Of a stretch of 64,000 nt of DNA, positions 1 to 10,871 are shown piece after piece. This DNA is from Variovorax paradoxus EPS. GTDB lineage: Bacteria; Pseudomonadota; Gammaproteobacteria; Burkholderiales; Burkholderiaceae_C. The notes under the pieces were generated by a model. That model was not told the origin of the DNA. It was given only the letters and a program-made list of their open reading frames with translations, and made no database searches. The position numbers and the translations under genes were made by a program. Position 1 is the first letter of the stretch. Each line of letters starts with the position of its first letter. The stretch covers positions 2,976,001 to 3,040,000 of the forward strand of contig NC_014931.1 of assembly GCF_000184745.1 (NCBI RefSeq), read 5' to 3'.

Positions 1-74
1 TCGCCACCGATGGCGGCCAGTTCGCCCGCCTCTCCGGCCAGTACCTCGCGCGAGGCGGTGCGGCCTTGAAGTAG
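1..74 (+). CDS. C-terminal end of an unidentified protein (partial)
   Basis: The third frame is open from the window edge to TAG at 72-74 and reads ATDGGQFARLSGQYLARGG, then AALK. The sequence looks like a genuine protein end, and the other frames stop without sensible content. Too little remains to assign a family. The next 190 bases hold no gene; they form the upstream region of the lyase-like gene at 264. Confidence 0.45.
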   Translation, partial: ATDGGQFARLSGQYLARGGAALK

Positions 75-263
75 CGATCGGGCGCCGCAATCGCACGTGA
101 TCCGGCTGCGACGTCTTCTTGGATGAACGCCAGGATTCGCCCGCTTCGCGAGCCGAAGCCTTCAAGGCGGCTCGTGGCTCATCAATGAAATCGACGCCTC
201 CAGGAAAGCTGTTGGCCTGTTCCTTATCCCGCGACTTTCCGCGCATTAATTCAAGGCTCTCTT

Positions 264-2513
264 ATGTTTGACAGAACCATTTTTGCTGCTGCGTTGCTCG
301 TGTTGAGCGCGGTCGTACTCCCGGGTTGCGGGGGCGGAGATTCGGGGAGTTTCCAGGCGGTCGCTCCGGTCCCCGCTGTCGCCGGGGGCACCCCTGAGGT
401 CCCCGCTGTCGCGGGAGGCACGCCGGAGACTCCCGGCGCCACGGGAGTCACCCCCGAAGTCCCCGCCGCCCCGGGAAACGGCACCCCGGTGCCCCGTGTC
501 ATCAAGCACCCAGGCGTCGGGGTCAGCCTCTCGGATCTCGCGACGCTCAAGGCATACATCGACCAGGGAAGGGAGCCATGGAAGTCCGGCTACAACCAAT
601 TGGCGAACAGTCCCAACTCCAGGCTCAGCTACCGAGGGCGTGGTGGCCCGTTCGCGAAGGTGAGCCGCGCCCCCGACGAGAATCTCAATGCTTGGCGCTC
701 CGATATGGTCGCGATCTCGAATCTCTCGCGGATGTGGTACTTCACCCGGAACGAGCAATACGCGGAGATTGCAAAGTGGCTGCTGCTGAGGTGGGCCACC
801 ACCCAGACCGAGTTCTCGGGTCGCGAGTCGATGCTCGACCTGGGCGACTACGCGCTCGACTTCGTCGGCGGCGCGGAAATCCTGCGCACCACCTGGCCGG
901 GCTGGAAGGAAGCCGACACGGAGATCGTCAAGAAATACTTCAAGGACGTGCTGATGCCGGCTGCGAACCCCTATGGCGAAAGCATGTTCGGCGCCGCCAA
1001 CAAGGGCGCACTGTCCCTCCTCGCTCTTGGGCTGATGGCGATCTACAACGACGACATCGAGACATTGGACAGGGTCGTCTATCAGGCCCGCACGCTGGCC
1101 CACATCGGGCTGCGGAATTCCAACGACATCGGCATGCTCGGCGACTACCTCCGCGACCAGGGGCACGCCTATGGGCAACTCAGATCACTGACCGTGCTCG
1201 CCGAGGCGCTCTGGAGCCAAGGCATCGACATCTATTCCGATTTCGACAACCGCTTGCTGGCCGCGGGTGAGTATTTCTCGAGGGTGAACGATCTCGTCCC
1301 AACGACAGCCCTTCCTTTCGGCACCACCGATCGCTACTACCTCACCGACGTCACCAACCGCGGCTGGGACGGCGCCAATCGCGGGAGCCTCGCGCTGACC
1401 CAGCTCTATAACGCCTACGTCCTGCGCAAAGGCCTTCAGGCACCCTTCATCGCGCAGAGGCGCCTCCGGACGTCGGTGGACGGCACCAGCTTCATGTTCC
1501 TCAAGGAGTCCGACACCTCCAAGGCAACGCCGCCGCCGGCATTGCCCATTCCTTCGAGCACCTCGATCACCTCGGGGTTCAGCAGTGCCGACATCGGGGG
1601 CGCCAGCCTGGCCGGCACGGCCACATACGCCGCCGGCAAATGGAACGTGGCTGGGTCAGGCTGGGGTATCTGGGGCGCACTCGACAGTTCCCACTTCGTC
1701 TACAAGGCCCTCACCGGCAACAGCGCCATCATCGCGAAAGTCGAGTCGCTCGAGAACACCCACCCGTCCGCAGTGGCGGGCGTGATGATGCGCACAAGCC
1801 TGGAACCAGGCGCTCCGCGCGCCTGGATGGCGATGAACTACAAGAGTGAAGTCTTGCAGAACATGACGAAACTGGCGGTGTATGGCGGCTCGAACTACGC
1901 GAACAAGGCTGCGAGCGCCGGGCCCACTCACTGGGTGAAGCTCGAGCGCATCGGGAACATCATCACCGGCTACGTTTCTCCCGATGGCACCAATTGGGCC
2001 GCCACCGATGTCGGCCGCATCGTCGCCCCCGTTCCCGACACGGTCTATGTCGGGTTGGTGGTCTCGTCGGTCACGAGCAAGTTGAACAACAGCGTCTTCA
2101 GCAATGTCCAGATCACCGGCGGCGACGGTGGTGCGCCGCGCGTCGTGCCGGCGGCGCCCGCCATGCTGCTGGCTTCGCCGGGCGATGGCGCCGTGCCGCT
2201 GCGCTGGCAGGCGTCCTTCGGGGCCACCGGCTACACGGTCCGCCGCTCCGAGTTCAGCGGCGGGCCTTACGAGGCCATCGCATCGGGCGTCACGGGCAGC
2301 AGCTACACGGACACGTCCGTGGTCAACGGCACCACCTACCACTACACAGTGACGGCGAGCAACTCCGCCGGAACGAGCGGCCGTTCTCCTGAGGACAGCG
2401 CCGCACCGGGTCGTCCGATGGTCAAGGCTGCCACCGGCGGCACTGCCACCGACAGCGCGAGCAACTCCGGCAACGCTGAAAGCGCCTTGGGCCAGGATTC
2501 GGCGACGCAATAG
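264..2513 (+). CDS. Secreted alginate-lyase-like polysaccharide-degrading lipoprotein, prematurely ended
   Basis: A 749-residue exported protein. Residues 1-22 form a lipoprotein signal (hydrophobic core, then LPGC with Cys22), followed by a Pro/Gly/Val-rich linker with imperfect PEVPAVAGGTPE repeats (about 30-75). Residues 80-400 resemble the alginate lyase/heparinase alpha-helical fold: aromatic helices such as MWYFTRNEQYAEIAKWLLLR, and DYALDFVGGAEIL, NKGALSLLALGLMAIY and RDQGHAYGQL. About 430-620 is a beta-rich lectin-like region (DUF1349/laminin-G type), and about 630-715 is a fibronectin type III domain. A polysaccharide-degrading surface enzyme is the likely role; the substrate is inferred. 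The ORF stops at TAG 2511-2513 inside what should be a fourth domain, described in the next entry. The ATG at 264 puts the signal peptide at the N-terminus. Confidence 0.75.
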   Translation: MFDRTIFAAALLVLSAVVLPGCGGGDSGSFQAVAPVPAVAGGTPEVPAVAGGTPETPGATGVTPEVPAAPGNGTPVPRVIKHPGVGVSLSDLATLKAYIDQGREPWKSGYNQLANSPNSRLSYRGRGGPFAKVSRAPDENLNAWRSDMVAISNLSRMWYFTRNEQYAEIAKWLLLRWATTQTEFSGRESMLDLGDYALDFVGGAEILRTTWPGWKEADTEIVKKYFKDVLMPAANPYGESMFGAANKGALSLLALGLMAIYNDDIETLDRVVYQARTLAHIGLRNSNDIGMLGDYLRDQGHAYGQLRSLTVLAEALWSQGIDIYSDFDNRLLAAGEYFSRVNDLVPTTALPFGTTDRYYLTDVTNRGWDGANRGSLALTQLYNAYVLRKGLQAPFIAQRRLRTSVDGTSFMFLKESDTSKATPPPALPIPSSTSITSGFSSADIGGASLAGTATYAAGKWNVAGSGWGIWGALDSSHFVYKALTGNSAIIAKVESLENTHPSAVAGVMMRTSLEPGAPRAWMAMNYKSEVLQNMTKLAVYGGSNYANKAASAGPTHWVKLERIGNIITGYVSPDGTNWAATDVGRIVAPVPDTVYVGLVVSSVTSKLNNSVFSNVQITGGDGGAPRVVPAAPAMLLASPGDGAVPLRWQASFGATGYTVRRSEFSGGPYEAIASGVTGSSYTDTSVVNGTTYHYTVTASNSAGTSGRSPEDSAAPGRPMVKAATGGTATDSASNSGNAESALGQDSATQ

Positions 2514-2822
2514 TTCCACTCCGGCACGACCGGCCGGCTGCAGTACGACCTCGGCCACGCGGAACGCGTCCAGCGCTATTCGGTCACCAGCACGCCCGAC
2601 GTCAATCTCGTCGAGCGTGATCCGAAGGACTGGCAGCTCCAGGGCTCCAACGATGGTTCCAACTGGACCACGCTCGACACGCAAAGCAGCCAGACACGCT
2701 TCGAGCGGAAGACTTGCGCGGTCGCGAGTCCGGGGTCGTACTGGCTGAACATCACAGCCGACAACGGCGACAGCGCTTTCACGGCTGTTTCCGAAATGGG
2801 GCTGTTCGTTTCCAGGCCGTAG
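2514..2822 (+). pseudogene. Disconnected F5/8-type C (discoidin) domain tail of the lyase gene
   Basis: Directly after TAG 2511-2513 the same frame stays open for 102 codons to TAG 2820-2822. It encodes a typical F5/8 type C carbohydrate-binding module: FHSGTTGRLQYDLG, ERDPKDWQLQGSNDGSNW, then TTLDTQ and LNITADNGDS. In this family the residue before the FHSGTTG motif is normally Trp in a TKW context. Here it is TAG, one base from TGG (codon 750). The simplest reading is one nonsense mutation separating the domain from its enzyme. Amber suppression or a sequencing error are the alternatives. The tail has no start or ribosome site of its own. Confidence 0.8.
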
Positions 2823-2979
2823 GGGCTCGATGTGCGATTGAAGCCGAGGCCAAGCCAGCGACGAGGAACGTCGTCGCCGAAGGTGCACGGTAGTCGTCAA
2901 GACTGCGGCATCACGGCCGAAACGACGATCGAGCTTGCCGAGCCCCCGAGCGGCAATTCAAAGCCAGGCGGTTCACGCG

Positions 2980-3501
2980 TCAATAGGTGACCGTCACCGT
3001 GATCGTGCTGCCGTAGCTTCCCGGCGCCACGTACTGGCCGGCCGGTATGCGGCCGTACACGGTGTAGTTGCGCGGAACGACCGTGCCGCCGATGCTGGCC
3101 AGGGCGCTGTAGCTGTCGCTGACGTTGCTGGCGCCCCAGACCGTACCGCGTGCATTGCTGGTGTAGAGGTTGTAGGCCAGCGGCGTGGTACTGGGGCCGT
3201 TCATCTGCCGGTTGGCGACAGTGCCCGCCGAACCCGTGCTCAGGCCGACGGTGTACGACAGCGTCACCAGGATGCCCAGGCCCGTGATGGTGCCGACGAC
3301 ACTCACAGCCGAGGCGCTGTCCTTGGGCGTCGAGACGGCCGGATCGTAGTTGCCGAAGGCCAGCGCTGTTGCGCTGACGGTAGCGCTGCAGCTGAACAGG
3401 CCCACCCCCGTGCAAGCGGCCAGCGACGCGCGCGGGGCAAGCAGCCCCGTCAACACCACGGCGGCCGTCAGCGCGGGGACGGCGGCGACACGGGTTCGCA
3501 T
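2980..3501 (-). CDS. Spore coat U-domain pilus protein (CsuE-like tip/adhesin)
   Basis: A 173-residue secreted pilin-like protein. It has an N-terminal signal peptide (MRTRVAAVPALTAAVVLTGL, then a cleavage-like ASLA-A), an early Cys pair, and the C-terminal donor strand TITVTVTY typical of spore-coat-U proteins. The first Met of the longer frame (3582) is ignored because the Met at 3501 places the signal sequence at the N-terminus. The start lies inside the end of the usher gene (34-base overlap), so the two are probably translationally coupled. As the last gene of a csu-type operon it most resembles the tip subunit; this is inferred from position. Confidence 0.75.
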   Translation of the reverse strand: MRTRVAAVPALTAAVVLTGLLAPRASLAACTGVGLFSCSATVSATALAFGNYDPAVSTPKDSASAVSVVGTITGLGILVTLSYTVGLSTGSAGTVANRQMNGPSTTPLAYNLYTSNARGTVWGASNVSDSYSALASIGGTVVPRNYTVYGRIPAGQYVAPGSYGSTITVTVTY

Positions 3502-5810
3502 CGGTAGGGTCCCATCGAGGGCAAGGCGCCCGCGGCGCGGGCGGGTTCGCCGAGCGTGAAACGGCAACGCCCGCTCTTCCACCGGGCTTCGAAGCTTTCG
3601 TTCGGCTGCGGGTCGTCGACCGACACGAGGCCGTGAAAGCCCGACAGCAGCGAGGTGCCGCGCGCCGGCCGCGTCACATCGATGCCCGGCGGCAGGGGGG
3701 TGCCATCGGGCAGCAGCACGGTGACGTTCGCCACGGTGTCGTGCGCGATGTCGAAGCTCGCCTGCGCCACGCCCTTGTAGCGCGGCACCACGCGAAGCGC
3801 ATCGCTGCGCACCTGCGCCTCGATCGGCAGGTCGGCGTTGTCGATGCTGATGTGGTTCGGCTCGTAGGCGCGCAGACCCGAGACGACCGCGCGGCCTTCG
3901 CTGTCGGTGGTGGTCCAGGGCTGGTTCTCGCGGTAGACCCGCACGTTCGCGGCGCCGGGTACGGTCACCAGCGCGAAGGCATCGTCCGACTGGCGCGTGG
4001 CGAACGCCATCCCGCCCGCGAAGCCCACGGCGCCGCTGGCACGCACGCGTAGCGCGGTCTGGCCCTGGGAGCGCGCCGCCTCGGCCGTCAGCATGCCGTA
4101 GCGGCCGCGCCAGTCGACACCGGCCTCGCTGCGCGCGTTCTCGCCGTCAGCAGCCCGCAGCCGGTAGCCCCAGCCCGTGTCGCCCGGCGGCTGCTGCACC
4201 AGCTCGGCCACGGCCGAGTGCCGGCCCGTGGTCTCGCGCTGCAGCGAGAGCGACGCATGGCGGCGCTCGCCCAATGCGAAGGTGAGGCTCACGCCCACCG
4301 AGGTCGTGGGGCGCTGGCCGTCCTGGCGCGTGCGGGCCACGTAGGTACCCAGCCAGGCGTTGCCACCGATGCCGATCGACCAGCTGGCGGTGGTCACGCC
4401 CACGCGCTCGCCGGTGTTGTAGTGCAGCTGCGTGTGGCTCGCACCGAGCGTGCCGTAGCGGCCGAGCGATCGGCCGGCGAACACCTGCGTCTGCGCGTCG
4501 GTGTGCACCGGGCTGTCGTGCCAGGCGATCTGCGTGAAGCCGCGGCTGGCCACCTGCCTGCTCACCGAGAAATTCCATTCGTCGCTGGTGCGCGTGTAGG
4601 CCGCGCGCCAGAGCCGGCCGGACCCGCCGTCGCGACTGCGGCTTGCCGCGCCGTGCAGCGAGAACTCGCCCACCGTGCCCCAGACCCAGGTCACGCCGGC
4701 GCCCGCGGTCTGGCTGCGCGCGCTGGCCTCGCCGCGCGCCTCGACGGTCACGCTGTCGTCCACGCCATGGCGCCACGTACCGGCGACGAACGGCGGACCG
4801 TAGTCGAAGCTGCGTTCGCCGTAGCGCAGGCGTGTCCAGCCCGCTTCGAGCGAGTAGTCGGACAGCCCCGCGCGCAACAGGTTGGAGCTCACGTAGTAGG
4901 GCGTTGTCACCGTGCGCTGCACGCCCAGCGCATCGGTGACGGAAAAGCGCATGTCACCCGCACCCGTGAGCACGGGCACGTCGGTGATCGCAAACGGGCC
5001 GGCATCGACGCGGCGCTGGTACCGCAGCGTGTCGTTCACGTAGACCTCCACGGCCGAGGGCACGGCCGCGCCGCCACGCAGGGTCGGCATCGGGTAGCTG
5101 ATGTAGCCGGGCTGCAAGCCGAAGCGGGTGCCGAACTGCACGCCGCCGAAACGGAAGGGCGTGGACCACGCCGCCGCCTGCGTGACCGAGTCGCCCACCG
5201 TGAGCCGCGTGAGCCGCGCGGGGTCGTCGCGGCGGAAGTAGCTGTCCAGCCGCGTCGCGCCGCGTCCATCGAATGCCGACTGCCCCGCAACGAAGCTCGT
5301 ACCCACCAAGCCCCATTCGCCCGAAGCCGCGGCATCGAAGTAGCCCGAGGCGCGCGTGCCTTCGCGGTCGTGCTGCAAGGCCAGGTCGTAGTTCAGAAAT
5401 GCGCCGAAGGCCGAGGGCGACAGCGGCGGACGGTCGGACGCATTCGCCTGCACAGTGCCGGATGCGAAGGCCTCGGCGGGCACGGAGAGCTCCAGGCTCT
5501 GGGTGCTTTCATCGAGCCGCAGCTGTGCGCCCGGCAACGTGCGCAGGTCGTAGTAGTCGGTGCCCTCGCGTTGCAGGGCCGGCGTCGCGGGCTTCACGAG
5601 GCGCCAGGCGTCGAGGTCGGACGCCGCAGCCAGCCACTGTGCGCCGCGGCGCAGCAACGGGCGCGGCGAGGGTTGGCTCTGCCCATTGATGCGCACCTCC
5701 AGGATCTCCGGCGCCGGTGCGTCGGACGTGGGCTGTGCACCGGTGACACCCGCGGCGCCCAGGCCCAGCCACCAGCACGCCCAGGCGCTAGCGCGGCTCG
5801 ACAGGCGCAC
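3468..5810 (-). CDS. Fimbrial outer-membrane usher protein (FimD/CsuD-like)
   Basis: A 780-residue usher that forms the outer-membrane pore for pilus assembly. After a signal peptide rich in Trp/Leu/Gly (about 1-26) come the N-terminal domain (EILEVRINGQ, YYDLRTLPG) and a long beta-barrel with repeated Arg/Tyr/Gly strands. The plug-region motif DVPVLTGAGDMRFSVTDALG and C-terminal domains (VSGLRAYEPNHISID) follow. The start is GTG at 5810, overlapping the chaperone stop by 23 bases; an ATG-started extension to 6449 only reads the chaperone in another frame. About 780 residues suits archaic (sigma-type) ushers. Confidence 0.85.
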   Translation of the reverse strand: MRLSSRASAWACWWLGLGAAGVTGAQPTSDAPAPEILEVRINGQSQPSPRPLLRRGAQWLAAASDLDAWRLVKPATPALQREGTDYYDLRTLPGAQLRLDESTQSLELSVPAEAFASGTVQANASDRPPLSPSAFGAFLNYDLALQHDREGTRASGYFDAAASGEWGLVGTSFVAGQSAFDGRGATRLDSYFRRDDPARLTRLTVGDSVTQAAAWSTPFRFGGVQFGTRFGLQPGYISYPMPTLRGGAAVPSAVEVYVNDTLRYQRRVDAGPFAITDVPVLTGAGDMRFSVTDALGVQRTVTTPYYVSSNLLRAGLSDYSLEAGWTRLRYGERSFDYGPPFVAGTWRHGVDDSVTVEARGEASARSQTAGAGVTWVWGTVGEFSLHGAASRSRDGGSGRLWRAAYTRTSDEWNFSVSRQVASRGFTQIAWHDSPVHTDAQTQVFAGRSLGRYGTLGASHTQLHYNTGERVGVTTASWSIGIGGNAWLGTYVARTRQDGQRPTTSVGVSLTFALGERRHASLSLQRETTGRHSAVAELVQQPPGDTGWGYRLRAADGENARSEAGVDWRGRYGMLTAEAARSQGQTALRVRASGAVGFAGGMAFATRQSDDAFALVTVPGAANVRVYRENQPWTTTDSEGRAVVSGLRAYEPNHISIDNADLPIEAQVRSDALRVVPRYKGVAQASFDIAHDTVANVTVLLPDGTPLPPGIDVTRPARGTSLLSGFHGLVSVDDPQPNESFEARWKSGRCRFTLGEPARAAGALPSMGPYRCEPVSPPSPR

Positions 5811-6549
5811 GGGGGACGCGCACGGTGGCGCTGGACTGCGCCTCGGGCGCATCGGTGGCCGCCTCGATCTGAAGGCGGGTGCCGGGCGGCAGCGGCGCCA
5901 GCTCCAGTGCGACGCCTGCCGACTGCCCGGCCAAAACGTAGAGCGACAGGTTCTTGCGCAACAGCTCCGCGCCGTCCTCGCGGCGCACCACGAGTTGCGT
6001 GAGCTGGATGTGCTCGCTGTCCTGGTTGTGGAGCACGAGCCGGAAATGTTCGCCGCGGTCGGCCAGCAGCGACCATTCCAGCACGCGCTGCGGCGGCTGG
6101 GCGGGCGGCACGAAAACGGGTACGCCGATGCGCAGCAGCGTCTGCAACTTCGCGCCCTCGGCACCATCCTGCGGCAGCGCCTGGTCGCGCGGCAACTGGC
6201 GCAGGAAGATGCGGTAGCTGCGCTCGCGCGCCTCGGCCGGCACCTGGAGCCCGAGCCGCACGATCTGCCGGCCGCCCGGGGGCAGGCGGAAGATCGCCGG
6301 GTTGACCAGCACGTCGCGCGTGGGTGCATAGACGTCGTTGCCTTCACGGTCCTGCGACCACTGCAGCACCTCGGCCTGCACCGCCACTTCGGTGGTGTCG
6401 GCATTGCCCATGGTGAGCGAGGCCACCGGGCGTTCGGGCGTGAGCGCAATGCGCAGCGGCGCCACGCTCAGGCTCGTCTCTGCGGCCGCGCCGGTCGGCA
6501 CGAGCAGGCAGGACCACAGGGGCACCCCCAGCAGGAAGGCGAAGCGCAT
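5788..6549 (-). CDS. Periplasmic pilus chaperone (PapD/CsuC-like)
   Basis: A 253-residue periplasmic chaperone with a cleavable signal peptide (MRFAFLLGVPLWSCLLV ending at AAA-E). The G1-strand region SLSVAPLRIAL and the PapD-type block DVLVNPAIFRLPPGGRQIVR are followed by RIFLRQLP. Two immunoglobulin-like domains are expected for this length. It donates a strand to fold pilins such as those encoded at 6573 and 2980 and delivers them to the usher. The ATG at 6549 is 23 bases downstream of the first pilin gene, consistent with one minus-strand operon. Confidence 0.88.
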   Translation of the reverse strand: MRFAFLLGVPLWSCLLVPTGAAAETSLSVAPLRIALTPERPVASLTMGNADTTEVAVQAEVLQWSQDREGNDVYAPTRDVLVNPAIFRLPPGGRQIVRLGLQVPAEARERSYRIFLRQLPRDQALPQDGAEGAKLQTLLRIGVPVFVPPAQPPQRVLEWSLLADRGEHFRLVLHNQDSEHIQLTQLVVRREDGAELLRKNLSLYVLAGQSAGVALELAPLPPGTRLQIEAATDAPEAQSSATVRVPRAPVEPR

Positions 6550-6572
6550 GCCGTTTCGTTGGCTGCGTTCGG

Positions 6573-7106
6573 TCAATAGGTGAGCGTGACGGTGATCGTG
6601 TCCGCGTAGTCGGTGGCAGGCGCGGCCGTGTACTGCCCGACCGGAATCCGGCCGTAGATGGTGCGTGCCTGCGGCAGTCCGCTGCCGGTGTAGCCGGTGC
6701 CGGAGGTGCTGTTGTCCCAGTTGGTCGCGTACGTGCTTTCCTTGAACAGGCCGTACGACAGCGAGTTGTTGCCCGCACCGGCCGTCGGGCTGGTCATGGC
6801 CCGCGTCGTGAGCGTCGCTCCCGTTCCGGTGCCGGCGTTCAGGCCGATCGAGTACGGCGTGCCGAAGGTGCAGGTCACGTTGAGGCTGGTGGTGCCGGCC
6901 AGCGGCGTCGTGGATGCGGGATCGTAGCTGCCGAAGGCCAGCGTGCCGGGCGTGGACATGAGGCAGGCCTTGAGCACGGTGGCAGTCACCTGGAAGGTGG
7001 TGGTGGCGGTAGCTGCCTGCGCGGCAGGCGCAGCGGTGAGCAGAACGCCGGCGGGACATGCCGCGAAGGCCAGGGCACGAAGGAAGGGGCGGGGCGAGCA
7101 ACGCAT
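6573..7106 (-). CDS. Spore coat U-domain major pilin (CsuA/B-like)
   Basis: A 177-residue secreted protein. The signal peptide runs MRCSPRPFLRALAFAACPAG to APAAQA-A, followed by TFQVTATVLKACLMSTPGT. A conserved Cys pair and the terminal strand DTITVTLTY define the spore coat U family. The Met at 7106 is chosen over 7172 because it starts the signal peptide and follows AGAAAGA in the message as a plausible ribosome site. It is the first gene of the pilus operon and so the likely major subunit of biofilm-promoting archaic chaperone-usher pili. Confidence 0.82.
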   Translation of the reverse strand: MRCSPRPFLRALAFAACPAGVLLTAAPAAQAATATTTFQVTATVLKACLMSTPGTLAFGSYDPASTTPLAGTTSLNVTCTFGTPYSIGLNAGTGTGATLTTRAMTSPTAGAGNNSLSYGLFKESTYATNWDNSTSGTGYTGSGLPQARTIYGRIPVGQYTAAPATDYADTITVTLTY

Positions 7107-7478
7107 TGGACAGAGTCTTTCTTGAGAGAGCTGGAACCGGCAGCGACAAGAAGAAAAGCGCCGCCACGGCATTCGGTGGGCGCCTCGTTTCTAACCACGC
7201 GCATGCACCGTTCTCGTAGGACACATGCCTATCGGCAATCTGTGCGACAGCTCTTACTTTTGGAGAACCGCAAAGGAATAATTTCGAACTAAGACTGCCG
7301 TCGGTGCGTTGCGCCCTTGCTACTTTCCAGGTGGCGGTGATCTGCACGTTGGGACTGTCTGCCTTGCCCGAACCGGCCGCCTACGCCGCAACGGCGTACT
7401 GGTACCGGCCAAGGCGTAGCCCACGGCGTGCGATCACCCAGTGCGGCAGGCCGAACCGGCGGCGATGCGACGCAGGCG
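7107..7478. other. Non-coding region upstream of the pilus operon
   Basis: No convincing gene is present. It must hold the pilus-operon promoter (minus strand) and the 3' flank of the histidine kinase gene. The part at 7200-7290 is AT-richer than its surroundings. A perfect inverted repeat TACGCCG-CAA-CGGCGTA lies at 7382-7398 without a T-run, so it is not a clear terminator. Confidence 0.5.
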
Positions 7479-9173
<1,695 letters not shown>

Positions 9174-9178
9174 CTTGG

Positions 9179-10681
9179 TCAGGCCCGATCGGTATCGCCG
9201 AGAAGCGCGGTCCGGCCGCGATAGCGTGGAAGACCCGCCATCACGCCTTCGAAATCGGTGAGCGCCTCGCCGATCTCCAGGCCCGTCGGGCCCAGGCGGA
9301 ACTGATGGATCGTCGTGGCATGCGCGCTCGCGCGGCTCTTGACCACGGAAACGGCCTTCAGCAACTGTCCGCGCGCCTCGAAAAACCGGAACTGGAGCAT
9401 CGAGTCGCTCAGGTAGCTCAAGTCCACATCGTTCGGCGCCTCGCCGGTCAGGCCATGCTGCGACAGCACGAGGATGGTGGTGACGCCCTGCAGGTTGAGG
9501 TAGGTCAGCAGTTCGTGCATCTGCAGCATCAGGAAGTTGCTGCCGGGCATCGCGATCAGGTAGGCGTTCAGCGTATCGATCACCACGGTCGTCACGCCTT
9601 GGCGCTCGACCGCGTCCCGCACGCGATGCGAGAACTGGCCCGCCGAGATTTCGGCGGGGTCGATCGCGTGCACGGCCAGTTGTCCCGACGAGGCGTACTC
9701 GTCGATGCCCAGTGCGAGCGCGCGCGATCGCATCATCAGGGTCTTGACGCCCTCGTCGAACAGGAAGATGGCGGCCTTGCCGCCGCGCTCCACGCTGGCG
9801 CGCGCGCAGCAGACGGCCGTGGTCGTCTTGCCCACGCCGGCCGGCCCCGCGAACAGCAAGTTGGTGCCGGGGGTCAGGCCGCCGCCCAGCAAGCGGTCCA
9901 GGTCCGCATTGCCCGAGCTCAGGGGCTCGCTCGCAAAGCTCCGCCCATGCTCGCTGGCCACCAGCCGGGTGAAGACGTGCAATCCGCCGCGGTCCAGGCT
10001 GACGTCGTGCTCGCCCTCCCGAAACTTGACGCCGCGCAGCTTCACGACGCGCAGGCGGCGCTTGTCGGAGCCGTAGGTGCCCGTTTTCTGCTCGAGCTGG
10101 ATCACCCCGTGCGCAATGCTGTGAAGGTGCATGCCGTCCGCGGTGCGCGCCCTGTCGTCCAGCAGCAGCACGGTGCATTGGTGGGCGAGGAAGAAGCGTT
10201 TGAGCGCCAGGATCTGGCGGCGGTAGCGCATGGGATCCTGCGAAAGCAGGCGCAGCTCGGACAGGCTGTCGAACACCACGCGCTCCGGCCGCAGGCGCTC
10301 GACCACCGCCATGACCCCGCGGATCGTCTCGCCCAGTTCGAACTCCGACGGATGAAAGATGCTCTGCTCGGCCTCGGTGCTCAAGCCTTCCTCGCTGACC
10401 AGGTCGAAGATCTCGATGCCTTGCAGGTCCCAGCCATGGGAGAGCGCACCTTCGGCTAGCTCCTGCGAACTCTCGGAAAGCGTGACGTACAGGCCTTTCT
10501 TGCCGAGCGCGCGGCCCTGAAGAAGAAATTGCAGTCCCAGTGTTGTCTTGCCGGCGCCTGGCGTGCCTTCGACCAGATAGAGATGGCCCGCGGGCAGGCC
10601 GCCTGCGGTCACCTCGTCGAGGCCTGGAACACCCGTGGGCTCCAGCTTGGGCGGTACAGCATGTTCGGTAGGAGTCGTCAT
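9179..10681 (-). CDS. KaiC-like double RecA-fold ATPase
   Basis: A 500-residue protein with two RecA/KaiC domains. The first (about 20-245) has Walker A GTPGAGKTT and VVFDSLSELR as Walker B. The second (about 265-485) has GPAGVGKTT and VVIDTLNAYL. Such proteins outside cyanobacteria are usually paired with histidine kinases and are thought to act in stress or environmental signalling, not as a clock, since no kaiA or kaiB is seen here. The start ATG at 10681 gives MTTPTEHAVPP; longer frames upstream are not protein-like. It is the first gene of the operon with the hybrid kinase. Confidence 0.85.
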   Translation of the reverse strand: MTTPTEHAVPPKLEPTGVPGLDEVTAGGLPAGHLYLVEGTPGAGKTTLGLQFLLQGRALGKKGLYVTLSESSQELAEGALSHGWDLQGIEIFDLVSEEGLSTEAEQSIFHPSEFELGETIRGVMAVVERLRPERVVFDSLSELRLLSQDPMRYRRQILALKRFFLAHQCTVLLLDDRARTADGMHLHSIAHGVIQLEQKTGTYGSDKRRLRVVKLRGVKFREGEHDVSLDRGGLHVFTRLVASEHGRSFASEPLSSGNADLDRLLGGGLTPGTNLLFAGPAGVGKTTTAVCCARASVERGGKAAIFLFDEGVKTLMMRSRALALGIDEYASSGQLAVHAIDPAEISAGQFSHRVRDAVERQGVTTVVIDTLNAYLIAMPGSNFLMLQMHELLTYLNLQGVTTILVLSQHGLTGEAPNDVDLSYLSDSMLQFRFFEARGQLLKAVSVVKSRASAHATTIHQFRLGPTGLEIGEALTDFEGVMAGLPRYRGRTALLGDTDRA

Positions 10682-10871
10682 AGAAAGCTGTCCGATGGAA
10701 AGGATGGTGCGGCTATGCAACGACTCTAATGGGCCACTCCGGGCGTCCTCGGCGATGCGCGGCGCGGCTCGCTGTAGGCTCAAGGCTTGCGCATGCGTAC
10801 GAGGCTGCTGGCGCCGCTGAACAGGGGCGCGACTTCCGCGCTCGGCAGCAGGAATGCAAGCACGCGCTCGA

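Noticed and set aside
3468..6449. Usher starting at 6449 (993 residues)
   Set aside because: The first 210 residues read the chaperone gene in another frame. The GTG at 5810 directly precedes the signal peptide.
7382..7398. Inverted repeat TACGCCG-CAA-CGGCGTA as a terminator
   Set aside because: No T-run follows on either strand; left only as a noted palindrome.
9182..10178. Histidine kinase extended upstream to 10178
   Set aside because: The extension reads the KaiC-like gene in a wrong frame; the likely start is the GTG at 9173.
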